Shown: positions 7,584 to 15,788 of the stretch, piece by piece
Layout of the letters: each line of letters opens with the position of its first letter
How positions within the stretch are numbered: position 1 is the stretch's first letter
Origin: Pseudomonadota bacterium
Lineage (GTDB): Bacteria; Pseudomonadota; Alphaproteobacteria; Rhizobiales; Hyphomicrobiaceae
Direction of reading: 5' to 3'
Assembly (NCBI GenBank): GCA_023423275.1
Contig: JAFAFW010000046.1
Span: 1 to 64,000 of the forward strand
DNA: 64,000 nucleotides
Program-made: the position numbers and the translations under genes
The notes under the pieces: generated by a model
The model's database searches: none
Told to the model about the DNA's origin: nothing
What the model saw: the letters and a program-made list of their open reading frames with translations, nothing else

Positions 7584-9791
7584 TCAAGCCTCCATTTCCA
7601 GGGAAACGAACTGCGATCCCGCCAACTTCTGCTCGCGTGTGTCAAAGACCCACGACGACGTCCTCTCATCACCTTCAGCAAGGGCGAAGCCGTTTGCAGA
7701 AAAGAAATCCCGGACCATGCCGTTCTTTGCAGTCGCAACGAAGCGTCCGATCACGCGCTTTACGCCGCGCTCGGCGAGAAGGGAGACCAGCGCCGCGAGA
7801 AACGATCGCTCGATTTCGCGGCCGATCACGCGGCAGCTCATCAGAAATGTATCGATCTCCGCCTGCGAACCATCAATAGAGATCGTGGCGGCAATCACCA
7901 TCCCGTGGTCGCCGAATTTGTCCACGACACGCCCTGCGAGTGCGAGTCCGTGCTCGGAATCTTCGACATACGCGGCGATGTCGGCCTCCGTCAGGCGGCG
8001 CGTCGTGAGATTGAATTGATTTGTCCGCTGATGCATCTGCGCGACCCGTGCGATCGAGTCGGTGCGGACAACCGAAACCGTGAGCTTCTGCTGCAGTCCG
8101 CAAAGATAATCCTCGATGTTGACCGTAGTGTCCTTGAGCGCGCGAGCTCCACGCTCGGCGGCGTACATCTCTGATCGGCGCTCGTCTTCGTCGGTAAGTC
8201 GAACCGGCCACGTGCAGACCAGCCGCCGGAGCCAGGAGGGCCTCTGCGCGGGATCCTCGGGCAGCTCGGCAACGATCACCTCGGGGGCCAACCGGCGCAT
8301 GGCCTCGCGCTCGTGCGGACTGTCATCGATGAACACGAAGCTGTCGAGCCCGAGGTTGAGCTCGCTCGCAATGCGGCGAATATTTGCCGATTTCGGCTGC
8401 CAATTGATGGCACTTGCCGCGAAGTCTCTTGCCTTCAGCACCATCCCTGGGTGACGCTCGAACACCGTGATGGCGTCGGGATTGTTTTTGCTCAGAGCGA
8501 CAAGGAGAAAACCTTGACGCTTGAGCCGAAGGCATTCCTGCTGGAAAGCCTGGAAGGCATTGCCGGGGAAATCCTCACCGCAAACGAGGCGTTCGAGGCC
8601 GTCGTCGCCGTAAATGCCTCCCCAGAGGGTGTTGTCCAGATCGAGCACCAGAACCTTGGCCGGACCGAGCGAAACCAGAGACCACACCTCGGCAAAAGCG
8701 CACGCGAGCGCCCGCGTCGCGTCGGCAGAGTAGGCAATCCGGCCGTAGAACCACAGCTTGGGATCATGGCGCTGCGATGCCGGGATATCCGCGAGCGCGT
8801 GGTCGGCGTCGACCACCAGAATATTGCTGTGTCGTTCCGCTGCCTCCCATAAGCGCCGGTTTATGAGCTGCACGGCATTGCGAAGTCCCGAGATGTGCCG
8901 GCTGTCGAGCAATCCCGCTGTCGGAGCAAAAGGAACCGGTATTGAATTGATCAACAAGGGAGCAGGTGTGGACCTGGCGAAAGCGGCGAGCGCATCGCTG
9001 AGCATGTCGGTGCGCTCGACCAGCAGGTCCCAGATCTTTGGCGCGGGCATGCGCCAGTCAGCCCCCGCGAAACTGTCGAAATCGAAAAGGAGTATATGTG
9101 CCTCGGCCGTGGCGTTCGGCTCCAGCAACGCAGCAAGTGCGCCGCCGAAATCGGATTGCTCGATGAGCGCATTGCGTCCGACTCTGCCAAAAGCCGGACC
9201 AAGATCGATCGCAAACGTATGCGTAGTCGAGAAGCCGGCAACCCGAATCCGCAGAGTTGGCAGAGCGGCAAGATGAGAAGCCAGCTTCGGGCGGATCGGT
9301 CCGAGCGCTAGTGGCACACGCGGCCAAAACGCCAGAGCCAGGTGACAAGCCTCGTCCAACCCTCCAATGCGCACCAGTCGTGCGACGATGGCTTGTGCGA
9401 TTTCCGGCTCGATGTTGGCGATATCGGCAAGAGCGCGCAGATCTCCGGTAATGGCGGCTTCGTACTTTACCACGACCTCATTGAGGACATTGAGCACGCG
9501 CTGGTCTGGCGTTTGCGCCATCTCCACTGGAACGACGTGGCCTGCAAGCAGGAAGGCATTGACGAGCGTGCGAGGCACGGATTGCTTCTGGCGCACCAGT
9601 TTCGCGATTATATTCGCAACGCGAGCGGCATCGATGCGGGACCAGTCGACGGCTTGTAGAAGGATGCGGCGAAGAGCGGCTTCAGGCGCATGATCAATGG
9701 CCGCCTCGATGACCTGGTCGAATGTCAGACCATCTGCCGCCAAGCCAGTTCCGGAACCAGACACCGCAAGCTTCTCAGACGATAGCGTCAT
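7584..9791 (-). CDS. FkbH-like protein (HAD-IIIC phosphatase domain, predicted glyceryl-ACP synthase)
   Basis: A 735-aa protein. The N-terminal ~350 residues look like the SGNH-like/unknown region found in long FkbH proteins. The HAD domain starts near residue 380 with VLVLDLDNTLWGGIYGDDG (DxDxT-type motif I) and continues with LVALSKNNPDAI and FVFIDDSPHEREAMRR. The C-terminal ~140 residues (TRRLTEADIAAYVEDSEHG, then FLMSCRVIGREIE) resemble a GNAT-like acyltransferase domain. Known FkbH enzymes dephosphorylate 1,3-bisphosphoglycerate and load glyceryl onto an ACP to make unusual polyketide starter or extender units. The ACP gene abuts it and the MaoC-SDR gene ends 7 nt upstream. The final product here is unknown. 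Confidence 0.85.
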   Translation of the reverse strand: MTLSSEKLAVSGSGTGLAADGLTFDQVIEAAIDHAPEAALRRILLQAVDWSRIDAARVANIIAKLVRQKQSVPRTLVNAFLLAGHVVPVEMAQTPDQRVLNVLNEVVVKYEAAITGDLRALADIANIEPEIAQAIVARLVRIGGLDEACHLALAFWPRVPLALGPIRPKLASHLAALPTLRIRVAGFSTTHTFAIDLGPAFGRVGRNALIEQSDFGGALAALLEPNATAEAHILLFDFDSFAGADWRMPAPKIWDLLVERTDMLSDALAAFARSTPAPLLINSIPVPFAPTAGLLDSRHISGLRNAVQLINRRLWEAAERHSNILVVDADHALADIPASQRHDPKLWFYGRIAYSADATRALACAFAEVWSLVSLGPAKVLVLDLDNTLWGGIYGDDGLERLVCGEDFPGNAFQAFQQECLRLKRQGFLLVALSKNNPDAITVFERHPGMVLKARDFAASAINWQPKSANIRRIASELNLGLDSFVFIDDSPHEREAMRRLAPEVIVAELPEDPAQRPSWLRRLVCTWPVRLTDEDERRSEMYAAERGARALKDTTVNIEDYLCGLQQKLTVSVVRTDSIARVAQMHQRTNQFNLTTRRLTEADIAAYVEDSEHGLALAGRVVDKFGDHGMVIAATISIDGSQAEIDTFLMSCRVIGREIERSFLAALVSLLAERGVKRVIGRFVATAKNGMVRDFFSANGFALAEGDERTSSWVFDTREQKLAGSQFVSLEMEA

Positions 9792-9798
9792 GCTGACC

Positions 9799-11031
9799 TC
9801 AGATCATCGTCTCACCGCCGGTCACCAGCAGGTTCTCGCCGGCAATGAACGAGGCATAAGGTGAGGCGAGCAGAAGTGCTGCCCCCGCCACATCTTCGAC
9901 GGTGGCAAGCCTCCGCAGAGGTGTGCGAGATACCATGGCATTCCGCACCCGGTCCGGAACGTTCGCCGTAAGATCGGTGTCGACTATCGAGGGCGATATC
10001 ATGTTGACCGCGACGCCCTGCGGCCCGAGCTCCTGCGCCAGGTTCTTGCTCATGGCGTGAAGCGCGCTCTTGGCGGCGATATAAGGCAACCAGTGATGTG
10101 ACGTCCTGCCAAGCGCCGCCGAGCTGAGGATCACAATGATTTTTCCCTTACTTTGTTTAATCGACGGCAAGAGCTCCCGCGTCACGCGGAACGCACTGCC
10201 GACGATGTCTTCATAAGCTGAGCGCAGATCCTCCCACGAAAGCTCCGTGAAAGCCGCCGATTTGATCTTGGGGCCGGCGTTGTGAACGAGAATATCGAGC
10301 CCGCCGTTCGCGCCGATATCTGCCGCGAGTTGACGGACGTCGGCATCGTTCATGACATTGGCTTTGATCAACCGACACATTCCGCCTGCGGCCAGGATTT
10401 CCTGCTCAAGGGTTTCTGCCGCCGCTCTGCTGCGGTGGTAATTGACCCAAACGAACGCTCCTTGATCTGCAAAAAGACGCGCGATCGCTCGCCCAATTCC
10501 CCGCGAGGCGCCTGTCACGAGAGCGGTGCATCCATCGAGCAATCGGCCTTTCGGAAATAGCGGAATATCAGCCTGCCGGGGCTGCTCTTCGGTCAATCGC
10601 AGAACCTTGACGAGCGCCGTCCCTCTAAGGACGCAAGTACCATCAGCCTTGGCTATCGTCGTATGCAGCGTAACGAGGCGGGTCTCTTCGTCGATCTTTT
10701 CCACCGTTGCGCGCGCCTCGACCGTCTCGCCGACGAAGACGGGGCGGGTAAACTCGATACTCTGCGAAACGTAGAGTGCCCCGCGCCCGGGAAGCTTGGT
10801 GCCGACGAGGGTGGACAGCAGGCTTGCGTGAAGGAAACCGTGCACGACGCGTTGCGCAAATTCCGTACGCGCAGCAAATTCCTCGTCGACATGAAGCGCA
10901 TTATAATCACCCGATAGACGCGCAAACGCCTCTACGTCCTCGGCCGTGATGCAGCGTGACAAGGTCTCGGTCTGGCCAAGTTTCAGCTCGTGTAAACGAT
11001 CCATCCGTCGTCTGCTTTGACGCGCCGTCAT
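9799..11031 (-). CDS. MaoC hydratase - short-chain dehydrogenase/reductase fusion
   Basis: A fusion of about 410 aa. Residues ~10-145 form a MaoC hotdog domain (MDRLHELKLGQ, AFARLSGDYNALHVDEEFA, RVVHGFLHASLLSTLVG) with the D-x-N-x-H catalytic pattern. Residues ~165-410 are a classical SDR: TGASRGIGRAIA for NAD(P) binding, LVHNAGP, the SSAA and YIAAKSALHA segment with catalytic Y and K, and C-terminal GGETMI. Together they match the 3-ketoacyl-ACP reduction and 3-hydroxyacyl dehydration steps of acyl-chain elongation. It is the first gene of the minus-strand lipid operon, about 50 nt from the Fnr-type box. The start could be the ATG at 11031 or, better matching the domain, at 11004. Confidence 0.88.
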   Translation of the reverse strand: MTARQSRRRMDRLHELKLGQTETLSRCITAEDVEAFARLSGDYNALHVDEEFAARTEFAQRVVHGFLHASLLSTLVGTKLPGRGALYVSQSIEFTRPVFVGETVEARATVEKIDEETRLVTLHTTIAKADGTCVLRGTALVKVLRLTEEQPRQADIPLFPKGRLLDGCTALVTGASRGIGRAIARLFADQGAFVWVNYHRSRAAAETLEQEILAAGGMCRLIKANVMNDADVRQLAADIGANGGLDILVHNAGPKIKSAAFTELSWEDLRSAYEDIVGSAFRVTRELLPSIKQSKGKIIVILSSAALGRTSHHWLPYIAAKSALHAMSKNLAQELGPQGVAVNMISPSIVDTDLTANVPDRVRNAMVSRTPLRRLATVEDVAGAALLLASPYASFIAGENLLVTGGETMI

Positions 11032-11075
11032 ATGCGATTAGGCGAGGATCGATATCCAATCACGCGCGCGGGGAC

Positions 11076-11091
11076 CTTGACTTTGGTTAAG
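11076..11091. promoter_or_regulatory. Crp/Fnr-family box in the divergent promoter of the lipid cluster
   Basis: The sequence CTTGAC-TTTG-GTTAAG differs from the ubiD/ubiT box (2352-2367) at one spacer position only; flanking CC also matches. It lies 45 nt from the MaoC-SDR start on one side and 125 nt from the AcpXL-like ACP start on the other. This links the acyl-chain cluster to the same low-oxygen or nitrogen-oxide regulator as anaerobic ubiquinone synthesis. Confidence 0.72.
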
Positions 11092-11215
11092 TCAGGGCAC
11101 TGCCACCCTTGTTAGAAGCCCAGGCGATGTATGGGAGTTGTCTTGCCCTATTTATGCGCAAGAGGCTCCGGAAACTCTTGCGCGATGCGTTGGCGCCTTG
11201 AACAGGACAGCAGGG

Positions 11216-11497
11216 ATGGCTTCAACTTTCGAAACCGTCGCCCGGATCATCTCGTCGACGGGCGGTGTTCCAATAGAGACGATCACGCCCGACAGTCACG
11301 TGATGAAAGATCTTGAGGTTGATAGTCTCGCGTTCCTCGATGTCACGTTTGAGATCGACCAGGCTTTCGGAATACGGCTGCCGATTGAGGATTGGCTGCA
11401 GAATGCGGATGGAGGCTACGAAGGCGAGAAGTATTTTATTTTGCGCAACCTTTGCGGTCACATAGATGAAATCTTAGGCGCAGCAGCACCGACCTGA
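11216..11497 (+). CDS. AcpXL-like acyl carrier protein
   Basis: A 93-aa ACP starting MASTFETVARIISSTGG, the same length and layout as rhizobial AcpXL. The phosphopantetheine Ser is at about residue 37 in DLEVDSLAFLDVTFEIDQAFGI. The long insertion and the YFILRNLCGHIDEIL end are AcpXL-specific features. AcpXL carries the very-long-chain hydroxy fatty acid attached to lipid A in Hyphomicrobiales. It starts the plus-strand operon acp-fabZ-KS-KS-KS-KS. I use the internal ATG at 11216, since an upstream start at 11138 adds unrelated residues. This may be a paralogue rather than the housekeeping AcpXL, because the usual long-chain acyltransferase gene is absent nearby. Confidence 0.85.
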   Translation: MASTFETVARIISSTGGVPIETITPDSHVMKDLEVDSLAFLDVTFEIDQAFGIRLPIEDWLQNADGGYEGEKYFILRNLCGHIDEILGAAAPT

Positions 11498-11509
11498 TCG
11501 GATCAGGCC

Positions 11510-11977
11510 ATGCGCCTCGAATTTTTCCAAATGCTCGACCGGATTGAGCAGCTGAATATGGAGACGGGTTCGCTCGTTGGCCGGGCTAAGGTTCCCAAGA
11601 CGAGCCCTGTATTCGAAGGTCATTTCCCGGGCCATCCTTTAATGCCCGGCGTCCTGCTGCTCGAGACGATGGCGCAGGCTGCCGGATATCTGCTGCTGAC
11701 GCTCGGTGGCTTTTCGCGCATGCCGTTCTTTGCCAGCGCCAAGGAGGCGAATTTTCGCTCCTTTGTGACTCCCGGCAGCGATCTCAGCGTCCATGCGACG
11801 CGCGTCCATGACGGTTCCGGATACGCGGTGGTGGACGCTTATATTCTGTGTCACGGCAAACGCGTTTCCGACGCTCGCCTCACCATGCGCAACGTCCCGT
11901 TTCCGAGCGTAGCGTTGGAGCAGCACGTGCGCCAGGAAGGTGCCCGGCTCCATCTCGCACTTACGGCTCGTACCTGA
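11510..11977 (+). CDS. FabZ-like 3-hydroxyacyl-ACP dehydratase (FabZXL type)
   Basis: A 155-aa hotdog dehydratase. The motif GHFPGHPLMPGVLLLETMAQAAGYL holds the catalytic His (HFPGHP) and the Glu/Asp of the active-site helix; the later FASAKEANFRSFVTPG segment is also typical. It removes water from 3-hydroxyacyl-ACP during elongation. It follows the AcpXL-like ACP by 12 nt and precedes the first ketosynthase by 1 nt, the order acpXL-fabZXL-fabF2XL-fabF1XL known from rhizobia. Confidence 0.9.
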   Translation: MRLEFFQMLDRIEQLNMETGSLVGRAKVPKTSPVFEGHFPGHPLMPGVLLLETMAQAAGYLLLTLGGFSRMPFFASAKEANFRSFVTPGSDLSVHATRVHDGSGYAVVDAYILCHGKRVSDARLTMRNVPFPSVALEQHVRQEGARLHLALTART

Positions 11978-11978
11978 C

Positions 11979-13214
11979 ATGCCGGCGCGACACACCGAAG
12001 TGTGGATCACTGGGATCGGGCTCGTCAGCTCGCTCGGAGAAGGTCTCGCAGAGCATTGGCAGCGCTTGGGTCCGCACGCCATGTCCGCCGTAGCGGTAGA
12101 CAGTGTGCGCCATTCCCCATACCTCATTCATCCCCTGGTTTCGCTCGACTTCACCAGACAGATTTCGAAGACGAGCGATCAGCGTCAGATGGAGCGATGG
12201 CAGCGGATCGGTGTTTATGCCGCCGGCCTCGCGCTCGCCGACGCTGGCATCCTCGGCAATCCTCTGCTGCTGGACAAGGTTGACCTCGCGATTGCTGCCG
12301 GAAACGGGGAGCGTGATATCGCCCTGGATACCCGCGTCCTCGAGGTCGCTGATACGGGTGAGTTGTCGGGAGATGAGCTCAATAAACGGCTCATGACGGG
12401 GCTGCGACCCACGTTTTACCTGGGTCAGCTTTCCAACCTTCTGGCCGGAAATATCTCGATCGTACACAAGGCGACGGGCTCCTCTCGTACTTTCAAGGGC
12501 GAGGAGATGGCCGGTGTATCCGCGCTTGAGGACGCCGTCGCGCGTATTGCTGCCGGCCAGAGCGAACTGATGCTCGTGGGAGGGGCCCTCAATGCCGAAC
12601 GGGAGGATCTTCTCCTCAACCTGGAACTCGGCGGTGCACTGCTTCAAGGCAGCTATCGGCCAGTCTGGGCACGGGCGGAAACGGGCGGCGGCATGGTGCC
12701 AGGTAGCATCGGGGCCTTCCTTGTTCTCGAGGCCCCGGAGCACGCCAGGGTTCGCGGTGTCACAGCCTACGCAAACGTTGGCGCGGTCGTCTCCGACAGA
12801 TCGCGCCGCAAACCTGGTGATGCCGCGGCCGCGGCCCGGAAACTGATTCAATCCGTGATGCCGCTCATCGACAATCGTCGCCCGCTCGGTGTGCTGAGCG
12901 GAGCGAGTGGTGTCGAGCCGGCAACGCGGGAGGAAGCCCAGTTTTTGAAAGAATTGGCAGACGACGATCTTAATATCGCTGTTCGCGCCTATGGCAGCAT
13001 GCTTGGACATGGCATCGAAGCGCATTTCCTCTCCGGAATCGCACTCGCAGCGCTTGCCCTGTCGAAGGACTCTTTTTATGCGCCCTTCGACGGAGCAGGG
13101 CATGAGCGCGAGATACGACCTGGAGAATGCCGGCAGATTGTCGTGACCAGCTTCGGTCATTGGCGTGGCGAAGCCCTCGGCCTCATCGACGCGATCCCGG
13201 AGGGCGCATCGTGA
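11979..13214 (+). CDS. cysteine-less ketosynthase, first copy (FabF2XL / chain-length-factor-like)
   Basis: A 411-aa thiolase-fold protein (VWITGIGLVSSLGEG at the N-terminus). Where active ketosynthases carry TACASGA, this one reads HKATGSSRTFKGEE, so the catalytic Cys is missing. A conserved GHGIEAHFLSGIALAALAL segment remains. Such proteins act as non-catalytic partners (KS-beta or chain-length factor; FabF2XL in rhizobial lipid A clusters). Its stop overlaps the GTG start of the catalytic partner, consistent with an obligate heterodimer. It is clearly paralogous to the protein at 14563. Confidence 0.85.
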   Translation: MPARHTEVWITGIGLVSSLGEGLAEHWQRLGPHAMSAVAVDSVRHSPYLIHPLVSLDFTRQISKTSDQRQMERWQRIGVYAAGLALADAGILGNPLLLDKVDLAIAAGNGERDIALDTRVLEVADTGELSGDELNKRLMTGLRPTFYLGQLSNLLAGNISIVHKATGSSRTFKGEEMAGVSALEDAVARIAAGQSELMLVGGALNAEREDLLLNLELGGALLQGSYRPVWARAETGGGMVPGSIGAFLVLEAPEHARVRGVTAYANVGAVVSDRSRRKPGDAAAAARKLIQSVMPLIDNRRPLGVLSGASGVEPATREEAQFLKELADDDLNIAVRAYGSMLGHGIEAHFLSGIALAALALSKDSFYAPFDGAGHEREIRPGECRQIVVTSFGHWRGEALGLIDAIPEGAS

Positions 13215-14491
13215 GCCAAACGCATCGGGATCATAAAGGCCGACCGGTTGTCGCCATCACCGGAATTGGGGTTGTAACTTCCCTTGGTGTCGGCACGACC
13301 GATAACTGGTCGCGACTGTGCGCGGGGGAATCGGGTATCCGGCCAATCGTCCGTTTCCCCACGGACGGCTTGAAAACCACAATCGCCGGCACCGTCAATG
13401 CGCTTCAGGTCGAGCCCTATTCCGCGGCAGACCTCGCGACGGTGACAGCCGAGACGGCCGGCCGCGAGGCCATCGCTCAGGCGCGAATTGGTGAGCGCGG
13501 CGAATTCCCCGGACGTCTTATCGTGGCAACACCACCCTCCGAGCTCGAATGGCCGCACCTCTATGCGCTCCATGCGGCCGGAGATGGCGCGGCGCCGGGA
13601 TACGAGCGGCTTCTCGCCGCCGCACGCACCAAAGTTTTCTCCGGCTTTGCGCGTCACGTACGGTTTGCCAGCATCGTTGATCGCCTTCAGAAGAGCTTTG
13701 GCACACGCGGCGAGCCGCTTTCCGTCTGTACGGCCTGTGCATCTGGTGCGACGACCATCCAGCTCGGTGCGGAAGCAATCCGCCGTGGTGATCTCGACGC
13801 GGCGCTCTGCATCGGCACCGATGCGACGGTACATCCGGAGGGACTCATCCGGTTCTCGCTGCTGTCCGCATTGTCGACCAAAAACCACACGCCTGCGAAG
13901 GCCTCCAAACCTTTCGCGAAGGACCGCGACGGGTTTGTCATGGCCGAAGGCGCCGGAGCGATCGTGATCGAGAACTACGATCGCGCCAAGGCGCGCGGCG
14001 CACGCATCCTTGGCATCGTTCGCGGCTGCGGGGAAAAAGCGGATCATTATCACCGCACACGCTCCGAACCGAGCGGAGCAGCCATTGTTGGCGCACTTCG
14101 CAAGACGCTCGGCGATGCCGGTCTCACTCCGCAGGCCATCGACTACATCAATGCGCACGGCACGAGCACGCCCGAGAATGACAAAATGGAATACCTGTCA
14201 CTCAAGGCCGTGTTTGGGGAACACCTCACCACAACTCCGATCAGTTCCAACAAGTCGATGGTCGGACATACCCTGATTGCCGCCGGCGCCGTCGAGGCCG
14301 TGTTCTCGGTGATGACGATACAGACGGGAACGCTGCCGCCCACCATCAACTACGATATTCCCGACCCGGAGCTTCCGCTCGACGTGGTGGCGAACGTAAA
14401 GCGTGATGCGTCCGTGATGACCGTCTTGTCGAACTCGTTCGGCTTCGGCGGGCAAAATGTCTGCCTCGTTCTGTCCGCGGAACCCGCATGA
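13211..14491 (+). CDS. 3-oxoacyl-ACP synthase II, first catalytic copy (FabF1XL-like)
   Basis: A 426-aa FabF-type ketosynthase. Active-site Cys at about residue 176 (VCTACASGATTIQLG), first His in NAHGTSTPENDKMEY and second His in SMVGHTLIAAGAVEA complete the Cys-His-His triad. It condenses malonyl-ACP with acyl-ACP. The start is a GTG that overlaps the upstream stop (GTGA), showing coupling to the cysteine-less partner. No ATG start fits this position, and earlier codons belong to the previous gene's region. A 71-nt gap follows before the second pair. Confidence 0.92.
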   Translation: MSQTHRDHKGRPVVAITGIGVVTSLGVGTTDNWSRLCAGESGIRPIVRFPTDGLKTTIAGTVNALQVEPYSAADLATVTAETAGREAIAQARIGERGEFPGRLIVATPPSELEWPHLYALHAAGDGAAPGYERLLAAARTKVFSGFARHVRFASIVDRLQKSFGTRGEPLSVCTACASGATTIQLGAEAIRRGDLDAALCIGTDATVHPEGLIRFSLLSALSTKNHTPAKASKPFAKDRDGFVMAEGAGAIVIENYDRAKARGARILGIVRGCGEKADHYHRTRSEPSGAAIVGALRKTLGDAGLTPQAIDYINAHGTSTPENDKMEYLSLKAVFGEHLTTTPISSNKSMVGHTLIAAGAVEAVFSVMTIQTGTLPPTINYDIPDPELPLDVVANVKRDASVMTVLSNSFGFGGQNVCLVLSAEPA

Positions 14492-14562
14492 AGCGGCAGA
14501 GAAACGCTGGCAGAAGAAAGGCAGCAGCGCGGCACACCGCTGCCGGAAAGGACGCGTGACGA

Positions 14563-15780
14563 ATGCTTGAGGGCGGCAGCGAGGTCTGGATCACCGGCAT
14601 CGGGCTCGCAAGCTCGGTTGGTGAAGGGAACGCAACACATTCCGATATCCTGACTGGAAGCCTCTCCGGAATGCCTGTCCTCGATGAGATCACCTTCGCG
14701 CCCTACCCCGTGCATCGGCTCGCATACCTGGATTTCTCGAAGCAAATTCCAAAGAGCAGCGACCAGCGGCAGATGGACGGCTGGCAGAAGCTCGGCGTGT
14801 ATGCGGCAGGTCTCGCCCTCGAAGATGCCGGGCTGAAGGATCAGCCCGAACTGCTCGATCGAACCGATCTCGTCGTGGCGGCAGGCAGCGGTGAGCGTGG
14901 CACGGCAGTCGACTGCAAGGTTCTCGAAGCGGGCGACGCGCTCGGCATTTCATCTCTGCGCGCCAATGAGATCCTGCCAAGCGCATTGCGACCGACGCTG
15001 TTCCTCACCCAACTCTCGAACCTGCTCGCCGGTAACATCTCGATTGTCCATCACGTCACCGGCTCTTCACGCACCTTCATGGGAGAAGAGACGGCGGGGC
15101 TTGCCACGATCGAGAATGCGTTTCGCAGGGTGGCTGCGGGCCAATCCGACGTCTGCCTGGCGGGAGGTGCGCTGAATGCCGAACGCCAGGATCTGCTTCT
15201 TGGTTACGAGCTTGGCCACAATCTCTGGCACCATCCGTACGCACCCATCCAGGATCGCGCATCTCGAGTTGGCGGCTTTGTGCCGGGAAGTGTCGGCGCG
15301 TTTCTTGTCATCGAGCGGCGTGAGCATGCCGAAGCACGCGCAGCACGCCCCTATGCCCGGCTGACGGCAGTCGAAACCGATCGCGACAGTCGGCGATTGA
15401 ATGCTACGGCAAATCCCCTGGCGCAAGTGATTGCCCGAGTCGAAGAGCACATGGTGACGAGCCCTGCTGGTGTATTCAGTGGCGCCAGCGGCGTCGCGCC
15501 GGTTACGGCCTCGGAACTCGCCTTTCTCGATACCCTAAAGACCAGCGGGAAAATTGACTACGCCTGGATCTATGGAAATCTGCTCGGCCATTCCGTTGAG
15601 GCGCATTTTCCGGCAGGGATTGCGCTGGCCGCTCTTGCCTTGCGGTCCCGACGTCTATCGCTGGCGCTTGTCGGAGAAAATGCCTCCTCCGACGACTTCA
15701 GCTCCGTCGACCGCATCATTGTGACGGCGGTTGGACATTGGCGCGGCGAGGGCTTGGCCCTCATCGAAACCATCCTGTGA
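14563..15780 (+). CDS. cysteine-less ketosynthase, second copy
   Basis: A 405-aa paralogue of the protein at 11979. Shared blocks include VWITGIGLASS, FSKQIPKSSDQRQMDGWQ, LSNLLAGNISIVHHVTGSSR and LLGHSVEAHFPAGIALAAL. The catalytic Cys is again replaced (VTGSSRTFMGEE). The pair arrangement beta-alpha is repeated, so it is most simply a tandem duplication of the first pair. It presumably partners the ketosynthase at 15789. It starts at ATG 14563 (MLEGGSEVWITGIG). Confidence 0.85.
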   Translation: MLEGGSEVWITGIGLASSVGEGNATHSDILTGSLSGMPVLDEITFAPYPVHRLAYLDFSKQIPKSSDQRQMDGWQKLGVYAAGLALEDAGLKDQPELLDRTDLVVAAGSGERGTAVDCKVLEAGDALGISSLRANEILPSALRPTLFLTQLSNLLAGNISIVHHVTGSSRTFMGEETAGLATIENAFRRVAAGQSDVCLAGGALNAERQDLLLGYELGHNLWHHPYAPIQDRASRVGGFVPGSVGAFLVIERREHAEARAARPYARLTAVETDRDSRRLNATANPLAQVIARVEEHMVTSPAGVFSGASGVAPVTASELAFLDTLKTSGKIDYAWIYGNLLGHSVEAHFPAGIALAALALRSRRLSLALVGENASSDDFSSVDRIIVTAVGHWRGEGLALIETIL

Positions 15781-15788
15781 AAAAGCCC

